Source: Campylobacteraceae bacterium
GTDB lineage: Bacteria; Campylobacterota; Campylobacteria; Campylobacterales; Sulfurovaceae
Assembly (NCBI GenBank): GCA_026982175.1
Contig: JALSHP010000388.1
Coordinates: 1-7,573 of the forward strand
Reading direction: 5' to 3'
Length of the DNA: 7,573 bases
Shown: positions 1 through 5,601 of the stretch, one piece after another
Layout of the letters: each line of letters starts with the position of its first letter
Position numbering within the stretch: position 1 is the first letter of the stretch
Notes under the pieces: generated by a model
Told to the model about the DNA's origin: nothing
The model's input: only the letters and a program-made list of their open reading frames with translations
Databases searched by the model: none
Position numbers and translations under genes: made by a program

Positions 1-18
1 AGGGTGGTAATGGATTGG

Positions 19-46
19 GTAGGGGTCGACCTCTGTGCCGACCCTT
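19..46. repeat. REP-like palindrome with GTAG head
   Basis: A GTAG tetranucleotide (19-22) is followed at once by an imperfect palindrome. Arm GGGTCG (23-28) pairs with CGACCC (39-44) around a 10-nt loop, and a G-T and an A-T pair extend the stem outwards. A GTAG or similar tetranucleotide followed by a GC-rich hairpin is the known layout of REP sequences mobilised by RAYT (TnpA-REP) transposases. No transposase is in the window. It sits past the 3' end of the malate dehydrogenase gene and no T-run follows the stem on either strand, so a plain intrinsic terminator fits less well. Confidence 0.45.
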
Positions 47-70
47 TAATGGGATGATTCTTTAAAAGGC

Positions 71-1015
71 TTACTCAAAAAAACCATTTTTTTCAAGAAT
101 AGCTATGCCTTCTTGAATACTCTCAACAGATTTTTTAAACTTCTCTTTTGTTTTGGTGTTGAGGGTCATCTGAACAATCTCTTCAATCCCATTTTTACCT
201 AAAACAACAGGAACACCAACGGTGACATCTTGGTAGCCATATTCTCCATTTAGCCCAACAGAACAAGAGACCACGGCTTTGCTATCATTTAAAATCGCTT
301 CCACCATGTGAGCAATAGCACTTCCTGGACCATAATATCCCGACGTTCCTAAGTACTTAACAATTTCTGCACCACCATTTCGGGTACGTTCAATAATCCC
401 TTCAAACTCTTCATCATCTAAAAGGTCAGTTGTTGGAACATCTCCTACCTGTACTTTTTGAGGAAGCGGTACCATGTTTTGACCATGGTCACCAATGACC
501 AAAGTACCTGTTTGTCCTGCACCATAGCCTAACTTTTTATAGATTTGGTATGCCATACGCGCCCCATCTAATGCTCCTGCTAGACCAATAATTCGGTTTC
601 GCTCCCAAGCTGTAATCTTTTGAATGGCATAGGTCATGACATCAAGAGGATTGGAGACAGAGACAATGATGGCATTTGGGGAGTATTTCATGACATCTTG
701 GGTTACAGATTTAATGATTGTTGCATTAATCATAAGTAAATCTTCACGTGTCATGTCACCTTTACGTGGTACTCCTGCAGTAATGATAACAATATCACAA
801 TCTTTTATATCAGCAGGAGAGTTTGCTGCGGTAAGAATGGTTGGTTGAGGTGCATATTGGGTTGCTTGTGCAATGTCTATGGCTTTACCTTGTGCCACAC
901 CTTCAGCAATATCAAAAAGAATAATCTCTTTACAAATACCTTTCATTGCCAATGTATAAGCAGCTGTTGCTCCAACAGCACCCGCACCAATAATTCCTAC
1001 TCTTCTATTTGTCAT
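71..1015 (-). CDS. mdh: Malate dehydrogenase, NAD-type (paralogue 1)
   Basis: Cytoplasmic enzyme of the LDH/MDH family, interconverting malate and oxaloacetate in the oxidative or reductive TCA cycle. Residues are numbered from a first ATG at 1018. The N-terminal Rossmann fold has GAGAVG (11-16). Asp36 ends the second strand, where it normally binds the ribose hydroxyls of NAD. Arg85 and Arg91 in the mobile loop mark malate rather than lactate specificity. Asn123, Asp151, Arg154 and His178 complete the active site. Length (about 314 aa) is normal. Two ATGs adjoin; the second (1015) lies 6 nt from AGGA and the first only 3 nt, so 1015 is chosen. The segment around the catalytic His reads GDHGQN, unlike GGHGDT in the neighbouring paralogue. 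It lies 75 bp downstream of that paralogue on the same strand, so co-transcription is possible. The family is certain; NAD use is inferred. Confidence 0.93.
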   Translation of the reverse strand: MTNRRVGIIGAGAVGATAAYTLAMKGICKEIILFDIAEGVAQGKAIDIAQATQYAPQPTILTAANSPADIKDCDIVIITAGVPRKGDMTREDLLMINATIIKSVTQDVMKYSPNAIIVSVSNPLDVMTYAIQKITAWERNRIIGLAGALDGARMAYQIYKKLGYGAGQTGTLVIGDHGQNMVPLPQKVQVGDVPTTDLLDDEEFEGIIERTRNGGAEIVKYLGTSGYYGPGSAIAHMVEAILNDSKAVVSCSVGLNGEYGYQDVTVGVPVVLGKNGIEEIVQMTLNTKTKEKFKKSVESIQEGIAILEKNGFFE

Positions 1016-1684
1016 CATCTTTCCTATTTGTTAAATAATATTTAATTATATTCTTTATGTTATTATAAAATCTTGATTTGATTTGAAGATTTAGACTAAA
1101 TCATCAAAAAACTTCAATTCGTGAAGTTTATCTACCATCTCTTGAACTGAAGCAACAGAGTTTTTAAATTTTTTAACTTGAAGATTTTTAAGTGTCATAT
1201 TAATAACCTCTTCAGCACCACCTGCACCAATCATCACAGGAACACCTGAAACAATGTCAGAGTAACCATAATCATCTTTAAGCATAATGGCACAAGAGTG
1301 GATTTGGTTGGTGTCTTTTAAAATAGCATCTACCATAACGGTTGTGGACTTTGCAGGTGCATAGTAAGCAGAACCATTTCCTAAAAGATTGACAATTTCT
1401 GCACCACCATTTCTGGTTTTTTGTACAATCTCACCAATCTCTTCAGAGTCTAGTAAATCTTCAATTGGAACACCAGCTACCGTTGTAAACTTAGGAAGTG
1501 GTACCATGGTGTCACCATGTCCCCCCATAACCGTAGCACGAATTTGTCCTGCACCATACTCTAGTTTCTCGTAAATAAAGTGAGCCATTCTAGCAGCATC
1601 TAAAATTCCTGCCATACCAAGAACTCTCTCTCTTGGAAACTCTGTGTATTTTAAAGCCACATAGGTCATGACATCAAGAGGATT
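628..1684. repeat. Perfect 25-bp direct repeat shared by the mdh paralogues
   Basis: Positions 628-652 and 1660-1684 are identical over 25 bp, in the same orientation and frame, and encode the substrate-binding segment around Asn-Pro-Leu-Asp-Val-Met-Thr-Tyr. A second 22-bp identity occurs at 360-381 and 1392-1413, encoding Arg-Asn-Gly-Gly-Ala-Glu-Ile-Val. The genes otherwise differ widely. The identities may reflect protein conservation with shared codon choice, or past gene conversion. Confidence 0.7.
1045..1067 (-). promoter_or_regulatory. Candidate promoter of the downstream mdh
   Basis: The gap between the two malate dehydrogenase genes holds two perfect TATAAT hexamers on the minus strand, at 1067-1062 and 1050-1045. 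Neither has a convincing -35 box, which is usual for sigma-70 promoters in Campylobacterota, where AT-rich periodicity replaces it. Either could drive the downstream copy independently. In DNA this AT-rich the hexamer can also occur by chance. Confidence 0.4.
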
Positions 1685-2050
1685 AGAGACCACAATAACC
1701 ACTGAATCAGGAGCATATTCTTTAATCTCTTTAGCGTACATTTTTACAATACCCGCGTTCATGGTGAGCAAATCATCACGACTCATACCAGGGGTTCTTG
1801 GTGCTCCTGCGGTGATGACTACGACATCAGACTCTGCCATATCTTCAGGACCTTTGGCGGCTTTGACGATGGTGTGTTGTCGTGCAGCATTAGCCGCTTG
1901 TGACATATCGAGGGCTTTGCCTTTGGTGACATCGTAGTTTCGTCCACGAAGAATAACATTGTGGCATGTTCCATTCATTGCTAAAATAAATGCCACTGTT
2001 GAGCCAAAATTACCTGTGCCAATAACTGTTACTTTTTTCCCTTTTGCCAT
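1091..2050 (-). CDS. mdh: Malate dehydrogenase, predicted NADP-type (paralogue 2)
   Basis: A second 319-aa malate dehydrogenase, clearly paralogous to the next gene. It has GTGNFG (11-16), Arg85 and Arg91 in the substrate loop, Asn123, Asp151/Arg154 and His178 inside the canonical GGHGDTMVP segment, so it should be active on malate/oxaloacetate. The oddity is the end of the second Rossmann strand. Where the paralogue has Phe-Asp-Ile (35-37), this protein has Arg-Gly-Arg. Losing the acidic residue that contacts the ribose hydroxyls and gaining two arginines is the classic signature of NADP(H) preference. Cofactor use is an inference from this motif. The start is supported by AAAGGA 6 nt upstream of the ATG. 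It is the first gene of a possible mdh-mdh operon, behind a strong -10 box and a structured leader. A second malate dehydrogenase could serve NADPH supply or a reductive TCA branch. Confidence 0.92.
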   Translation of the reverse strand: MAKGKKVTVIGTGNFGSTVAFILAMNGTCHNVILRGRNYDVTKGKALDMSQAANAARQHTIVKAAKGPEDMAESDVVVITAGAPRTPGMSRDDLLTMNAGIVKMYAKEIKEYAPDSVVIVVSNPLDVMTYVALKYTEFPRERVLGMAGILDAARMAHFIYEKLEYGAGQIRATVMGGHGDTMVPLPKFTTVAGVPIEDLLDSEEIGEIVQKTRNGGAEIVNLLGNGSAYYAPAKSTTVMVDAILKDTNQIHSCAIMLKDDYGYSDIVSGVPVMIGAGGAEEVINMTLKNLQVKKFKNSVASVQEMVDKLHELKFFDDLV

Positions 2051-2072
2051 TAAAATTCCTTTAAAAGTTATT

Positions 2073-2156
2073 GTTCACTTGCCTAATCTCTAGCTTGAGA
2101 ATAGATACAGTAGTTAATATCTATTCGCAAACAGTTGGTTAGGATATAAAGTGAAC
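2073..2156 (-). promoter_or_regulatory. Structured 5' leader of mdh paralogue 2
   Basis: Three nested inverted repeats share one axis. The outer arms GTTCACTT (2073-2080) and AAGTGAAC (2149-2156) match over 8 bp. The middle arms CCTAATC (2082-2088) and GGTTAGG (2137-2143) form 7 pairs including one G-T. The inner arms GAATAGATA (2099-2107) and TATCTATTC (2118-2126) match over 9 bp around a 10-nt loop. Read on the minus strand, the element begins about where transcription from the TATAAT at 2170-2165 should start and ends 22 nt before the mdh start codon. This fits an RNA leader controlling translation or transcript stability. It matches no riboswitch class I recognise. A DNA-level operator is the alternative. 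Confidence 0.55.
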
Positions 2157-2196
2157 TTATATATATTATAGCGTGAGTTGGTTACAAAAGTGAAAC
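2133..2196. repeat. Duplicated promoter element with an inverted third half
   Basis: AGTTGGTTA occurs at 2133-2141 and 2176-2184. Each copy is followed by AAAGTGAA, at 2148-2155 and 2187-2194 respectively, after 6 nt in one copy and 2 nt in the other. A third, inverted half (GTTCACTT, 2073-2080) pairs with the first copy. One copy spans the -35 region and the other lies just past the predicted transcription start, as expected of tandem operator sites. No regulator can be named from this. Confidence 0.5.
2165..2195 (-). promoter_or_regulatory. Promoter of mdh paralogue 2
   Basis: A perfect TATAAT lies on the minus strand at 2170-2165. A -35-like TTCACT lies 18 bp upstream, matching 4 of 6 consensus positions. 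The predicted start point is near 2158, at the edge of the structured leader. The -35 region overlaps one copy of a duplicated TTCACTTT/TAACCAACT element. Confidence 0.6.
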
Positions 2197-2258
2197 ATTT
2201 ATTTAATATAAGTTTATAGTGGGTGTGTTTGAGAAGAGGGGAAACAGTTTAAGCAGAG

Positions 2259-2289
2259 AAAGAGTAGGCATTGATGTGCCATACTCTTT
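2259..2289 (-). terminator. Hairpin terminator after sorB
   Basis: AAAGAGTA (2259-2266) pairs with TACTCTTT (2282-2289), and GGCA (2267-2270) pairs with TGCC (2277-2280), giving 12 base pairs with one bulged base and a 6-nt loop. It begins 5 nt past the sorB stop codon. The downstream tract on the minus strand is pyrimidine-rich (TTTCTCTGCTT) rather than a pure T-run, so termination may be partial. It separates the sor operon from the mdh promoter. Confidence 0.65.
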
Positions 2290-2294
2290 AGCGT

Positions 2295-2597
2295 CTATTT
2301 TCCGTTTCCGTAGTGTTCAACCAAATAATCTTCAACTATTTTGGCATCTTTGTCACTAATAGGTGCTTTAAAGGCAACTTTCATTTTGTGAATAATATGT
2401 TTCCAATGTTTACGACTTTGAGGTCCTTGGTTGATGATGTATCCAAAAGAGTGACACATTAAACATTGACCTTGAACCGTAGCAAACTCTTTTCCCATTT
2501 TAATGGGAAAATCAATGTAAGGTACTTCTACTTTTTCATCTACTTGAGCAACAAGTGGGCTTAATGCCAATAGGGCTATTAAAATCAATTTTTTCAT
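2295..2597 (-). CDS. sorB: Sulfite:cytochrome c oxidoreductase, monohaem cytochrome subunit
   Basis: A periplasmic c-type cytochrome of about 100 aa that would accept electrons from the molybdenum subunit encoded just upstream and pass them towards the terminal oxidase. Numbered from an ATG at 2600, it has a Sec signal (a Lys-Lys start, hydrophobic core 5-18, ending near Val-Ala-Gln) and one haem site, CLMCH (46-50). Met73 is a plausible sixth haem ligand. The small size and single haem match SorB and Cj0004c of Campylobacter jejuni. The sorA stop is 7 nt upstream and overlaps this gene's ribosome site AAGGA, so the genes are translationally coupled. Two ATGs adjoin at 2600 and 2597; the second has the better 7-nt spacing and gives a Met-Lys-Lys start. 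Assignment rests mainly on the pairing with sorA. Confidence 0.82.
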   Translation of the reverse strand: MKKLILIALLALSPLVAQVDEKVEVPYIDFPIKMGKEFATVQGQCLMCHSFGYIINQGPQSRKHWKHIIHKMKVAFKAPISDKDAKIVEDYLVEHYGNGK

Positions 2598-2607
2598 CAT
2601 TAAATCC

Positions 2608-3813
2608 TTATACTACTTTTACTTTTACTTCGTCGATACCATTAAATTTGTATCCACCATGGTTCCACTTAATATCTTTGGCAAAGGGTTGCTCTTCCCC
2701 GAGTTTATTAATCGCTTTGGTCATGATGCTTAATTCACCATATTTACTTGGTTTAAATGGAAATCTAAAGGCACGGTAAGCGTAACGTCCAAGTTTTCCA
2801 TCGTCAAGTATCGCTTTTTTCCATGTTTTCCCTTTATCAACAGAGACCATGACATCTTTAATTCCATGCCCATCATCCCATGCCAATCCACGGATAACTG
2901 TATGTGAATTATGATTTAAGGTCATGCCTGTTGTTGGATAACCAATGATTGATTTGACATTCATTTTGGTAATAGGTTTGGTGGTTTTAAACTTCTTCTC
3001 TGGCTCTTCACATTCACACTCATTGTCAGGCACACGGTAAGCAACATCCATAAAGAATAGGCTTTTGTATTTCTTTGTCACGGTAATGTTTGAGAGCATT
3101 TTTACCCATGAGTCAGAGTAGTTTCCTGGAATAACCAAACGTAAAGGGTAGCCATTGAGGTAAGGTAAATCTTCACCATTCATCTCATAGGCTAAGATAA
3201 CATGGTCATCAAGCTCTTCAATCTCCATCTCACGAATAAAACTAGGAGTTTCATAGTAGGCTGCTTTTTCGCTTCCGTTAAACCCAATCCACTCGGCATC
3301 TTTTTTAAGTCCTGCTCTGTCCAAAATGTCTCTTAGTCGAACCCCTTTCCATGTGGCACAACCCATTGCACCATTACCCCATTGAATTCCACCTGCTATT
3401 GGTGAAAAGGCTGAACGGCTGTTTCCCCCACACTGTAAAACGGCAGTGACTTCAACTTGCTCAAAGTTGGTTTTTAAGTCATGTAGTGTAATGTCTAACT
3501 CTTTTTCAACCAAACCATTTATCTTGATATGATAAGTATTAGGGTCAATGTGCATTGGAATATCTGGAAGATGCCATCGTACAAAAAATTGGTCATTTGG
3601 TGTCAATACAGAGGTAAATACATCTCTAGGTGTTTCTAAAAGAGGTGGTCTGTCCGAGTAAGTAATAAGAGGGCGTTTTTCAGGAAAAGTATTTTTGGAT
3701 ACTTTACGATTATCAGTTGGCTGATGGGTTGTTCCAGCTTTAGCAGTGGTCGCCCCTAAGCCCACAGCCCCAACAGTTAAGGCAGCTTTTTTAAAGAAGT
3801 CTCTTCTTTGCAT
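2608..3813 (-). CDS. sorA: Sulfite:cytochrome c oxidoreductase, molybdopterin subunit
   Basis: A periplasmic sulfite oxidase-family enzyme oxidising sulfite to sulfate, with electrons leaving through the adjacent cytochrome. The ATG at 3813 is chosen. It has AAAGGA 7 nt upstream and places the twin-arginine motif RRDFFK at residues 3-8, followed by a hydrophobic stretch and an Ala-Lys-Ala cleavage site near 26. The frame also extends to a TTG at 3852, but that lacks a comparable site and would bury the Tat motif. The molybdopterin domain runs to about 247 and has Cys128 in LQCGGNSRS, the expected Mo ligand, and GYPLRLVIPG near 221-230. The Mo-co dimerisation domain spans roughly 277-382. Length (401 aa) is normal. 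The linker carries an acidic Cys-Glu-Cys cluster (266-268), of unknown role. The gene is like Cj0005c. It heads a sorA-sorB operon. A YedY-type reductase is less likely given the dimerisation domain and cytochrome partner. Confidence 0.88.
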   Translation of the reverse strand: MQRRDFFKKAALTVGAVGLGATTAKAGTTHQPTDNRKVSKNTFPEKRPLITYSDRPPLLETPRDVFTSVLTPNDQFFVRWHLPDIPMHIDPNTYHIKINGLVEKELDITLHDLKTNFEQVEVTAVLQCGGNSRSAFSPIAGGIQWGNGAMGCATWKGVRLRDILDRAGLKKDAEWIGFNGSEKAAYYETPSFIREMEIEELDDHVILAYEMNGEDLPYLNGYPLRLVIPGNYSDSWVKMLSNITVTKKYKSLFFMDVAYRVPDNECECEEPEKKFKTTKPITKMNVKSIIGYPTTGMTLNHNSHTVIRGLAWDDGHGIKDVMVSVDKGKTWKKAILDDGKLGRYAYRAFRFPFKPSKYGELSIMTKAINKLGEEQPFAKDIKWNHGGYKFNGIDEVKVKVV

Positions 3814-3831
3814 AAATATTCCTTTTGTTAC

Positions 3832-3884
3832 ATTATAAATTTTATTTATCAAAAATTTATGGTTAATAATTTAAATGAATTATG
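3832..3884 (-). promoter_or_regulatory. Possible sorAB promoter region
   Basis: The AT-rich stretch before sorA has a perfect TATAAT (3837-3832) and an extended -10-like GCATAAT ending at 3879. The first would leave a leader of only about a dozen bases. The second gives a leader of about 60 bases. Neither has a clear -35 box. The rest of 3853-3996 holds only AT-rich sequence with weak dyads. Confidence 0.3.
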
Positions 3885-3996
3885 CTCTCTACTCTCTTAA
3901 CAGATACTGAATAGTTATAACTTTTATAAAAAATACTTATATTGAAAAGTTGTACTGATAATGTTAATAAATATTATTGAGGAGAGGGGGGAAGTG

Positions 3997-4215
3997 TTAA
4001 GATTTCTTCTTAAAAAATGTGCTAATGGAGTTAGTAATAGAACAACCCTTATAGCAAGTTCCATTTCGCTCACAACGTGTACGCCGAATGTTGTTGATGA
4101 GTAGCAACAAAAAACCAAGAGCAATCAGAAGTTGCACTACGCCTGTAAGCCAATTTTCAATGAGTAAGTTTTGAATGGCAAAGATGAAGAGGACGATGGT
4201 TAGGATTAGGCACAT
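3997..4215 (-). CDS. Small two-helix membrane protein with cysteine-rich tail
   Basis: A 72-aa protein I cannot assign to a named family. Two hydrophobic helices are visible (about 2-17 and 23-41), separated by a short polar turn. A basic segment (Arg44, Arg45, Arg47) follows, suggesting the tail faces the cytoplasm. The tail has three cysteines, Cys48, Cys54 and Cys58 (C-x5-C-x3-C), and ends in a lysine run. The cysteines could bind a metal or form disulfides, but nothing shows which. An AAGGA site about 10 nt before the ATG and a TATACT box upstream support expression. It is transcribed away from the restriction-modification genes and towards sorA, with a 183-bp gap before sorA, so it is probably monocistronic. 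Composition is host-like rather than like the AT-rich cassette. Confidence 0.65.
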   Translation of the reverse strand: MCLILTIVLFIFAIQNLLIENWLTGVVQLLIALGFLLLLINNIRRTRCERNGTCYKGCSITNSISTFFKKKS

Positions 4216-4238
4216 TTTTTGGTTTTCCTTTTTTTGTA

Positions 4239-4244
4239 AGTATA
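4239..4244 (-). promoter_or_regulatory. -10 box of the small membrane protein gene
   Basis: TATACT on the minus strand, preceded by GC, lies about 24 nt before the start codon, giving a leader of roughly 17 nt that contains AAGGA. No strong -35 box is seen. Confidence 0.45.
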
Positions 4245-4310
4245 GCTTAAAATTTAGATACGTGAGAGATTAAACGAAAATCATGCTAAAATAATCTTTC
4301 AAATGGAATG

Positions 4311-4328
4311 TTGTAAAAAGTATTACAA
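4311..4328. promoter_or_regulatory. Dyad just upstream of the methyltransferase promoter
   Basis: TTGTAA (4311-4316) and TTACAA (4323-4328) form a perfect 6-bp dyad with a 6-bp centre, ending 1 bp before the -35 hexamer. The position and size suit a dimeric regulator. The cassette encodes no obvious controller protein, so any regulator would be from the host. Confidence 0.35.
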
Positions 4329-4329
4329 T

Positions 4330-4359
4330 TTGACATATTTTATATTGTTTATTTATATT
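4330..4359 (+). promoter_or_regulatory. Promoter of the restriction-modification operon
   Basis: A perfect TTGACA -35 hexamer (4330-4335) is followed after 18 bp by TATATT (4354-4359), matching 5 of 6 -10 positions; TTATAT one base earlier gives a 17-bp spacer. The start point would fall near 4366, leaving a leader of about 23 nt with AAGGG as ribosome site. No other clear promoter is seen before the two nuclease genes. Confidence 0.6.
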
Positions 4360-4388
4360 TATGATATTCTCTCAAAAAGGGTTGATAA

Positions 4389-5600
4389 ATGTATATACAA
4401 AATTTATTTAGTATGAATGCTGGAGTTGATGAACACATGACAAAAAATATAAGTTGTACAGTTGAAAGAAGTTCTTATTACTGGGACTATAGTCCTATTG
4501 TAGAAAAAGTATCAAATCAAAATGAAGTTGATAAATATAATGTTGTAGACTTGTTTTGTGGAGCAGGTGGGATTAGTTGTGGCTTACACATGACAAATAG
4601 ATTTCAAACCATTTTAGCTAATGACATATATGTACCTGCCTTAAAAACGTATAAAAGAAATAATCCAAGCGTTTCTACTATTTTGGGGGATGTACGGAAC
4701 GTTACCTTTGAAGATTATCAAGAAATATTGGAAGACAAAAAAATACATTTAGTAACAGCAGGAGTACCTTGCCAAGGTTTTTCTTTATTGAATAAAAAAC
4801 GAAATAAAGATGATGAACGTAATTTTTTATTTTTAGAAGTTATTAAATTTGTTAATATGTATAACCCTGATGTTATACTGATAGAAAATGTCTCAGGAAT
4901 GAAGTCTTTAAATAAAGGCTCTTTTGTTGATGAGATAAAATTAGAACTTGAAGGAGCAGGAGTAAATGGCTATAAAGTTTTAGAACCACAACTACTTAAT
5001 GCTGCTGATTATGGTGTTCCTCAATTAAGAAAAAGATTAATTTTCCTAGCAGTAAAAAATGGCTTGTCAGAGATTTCTTATCCCAAACCTAAATATGGTA
5101 AAAATTTGATTCCCTATAGAACGGTTGCTGATGCTATTTATGATTTACCTAAGTTAGAGAATAATGACGAAAAGAATACTTATAGTAAAAAGCAATTATG
5201 TGAATATCAAGAACTTTTAAGAGGTACTCAATCTAAGTTATTGAATCATAAATCACCTAAACACCCCGATAGTACAGTAGAAAAAATAGCCAATACTAAA
5301 CCTACTAAACCTATGTATGATAAATATAAACAAAGAATTAGACTAGGATGGGATATTCAAAGTCCAACACAAGTAGCTGGGGGAATAAGACCACAATTTC
5401 AATTTGGGCATCCTTCACAGAATCGAGGTTTATCAATTAGAGAAAGAGCGAGATTACAAAGCTTTCCAGATAATTATGAATTTTTAGGAGGGATTGTTCA
5501 ATGTCGAGTACAAACAGGTAATGCTGTACCTCCACTTTTAGCTAAGGCATTAGGTGAAGAGATTTTAAAAGTTTTAGATAAAAAGTATAGAGGAAAATAA
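4389..5600 (+). CDS. DNA (cytosine-5-)-methyltransferase, type II
   Basis: Transfers a methyl group from S-adenosylmethionine to carbon 5 of cytosine, protecting host DNA from the partner nuclease. All core motifs of the C5 family are visible: motif I DLFCGAGG (54-61), catalytic Pro-Cys at 127-128 in GVPCQGFS (motif IV), ENV at 166-168 (motif VI), QLRKR at 212-216 (motif VIII), RERARLQSFP at 351-360 (motif IX) and GNAVPP at 377-382 (motif X). The target-recognition region between motifs VIII and IX is about 130 residues, right for a mono-specific enzyme, but the target sequence cannot be read from it. A 50-residue N-terminal extension precedes motif I. AAGGG lies 7 nt before the chosen ATG. 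The gene is strikingly AT-rich. It heads an operon with the two nuclease-like genes; the next ATG follows its stop after 1 nt. Confidence 0.95.
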   Translation: MYIQNLFSMNAGVDEHMTKNISCTVERSSYYWDYSPIVEKVSNQNEVDKYNVVDLFCGAGGISCGLHMTNRFQTILANDIYVPALKTYKRNNPSVSTILGDVRNVTFEDYQEILEDKKIHLVTAGVPCQGFSLLNKKRNKDDERNFLFLEVIKFVNMYNPDVILIENVSGMKSLNKGSFVDEIKLELEGAGVNGYKVLEPQLLNAADYGVPQLRKRLIFLAVKNGLSEISYPKPKYGKNLIPYRTVADAIYDLPKLENNDEKNTYSKKQLCEYQELLRGTQSKLLNHKSPKHPDSTVEKIANTKPTKPMYDKYKQRIRLGWDIQSPTQVAGGIRPQFQFGHPSQNRGLSIRERARLQSFPDNYEFLGGIVQCRVQTGNAVPPLLAKALGEEILKVLDKKYRGK

Positions 5601-5601
5601 T

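Noticed and set aside
19..46. Intrinsic terminator for the downstream mdh gene
   Set aside because: No T-run follows the stem on the minus strand. The GTAG head and GC-rich arms fit a REP element better.
636..1045. Two plus-strand open frames opposite the first mdh gene
   Set aside because: They are antisense shadows of strongly conserved malate dehydrogenase codons; similar ones lie opposite the second copy.
1068..1092. Weak stem AAATCTT/AAGATTT with 11-nt loop at the end of the second mdh gene, as a terminator
   Set aside because: Only 7 AT-rich pairs, a large loop and a short T-run. It would not be stable enough to call, and the spacing allows read-through into the next mdh.
3814..3852. 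Upstream TTG start extending the sorA product by 13 residues
   Set aside because: The ATG at 3813 has a good ribosome site and puts the twin-arginine motif at the N-terminus, as export requires.
3919..3952. Inverted repeat AACTTTT...AAAAGTT between sorA and the small membrane gene
   Set aside because: Seven AT-rich pairs with a long spacer in very AT-rich DNA are expected by chance.
3924..4124. 66-codon open frame on the minus strand
   Set aside because: It overlaps the small membrane protein in another frame, has no ribosome site and shows no recognisable protein features.
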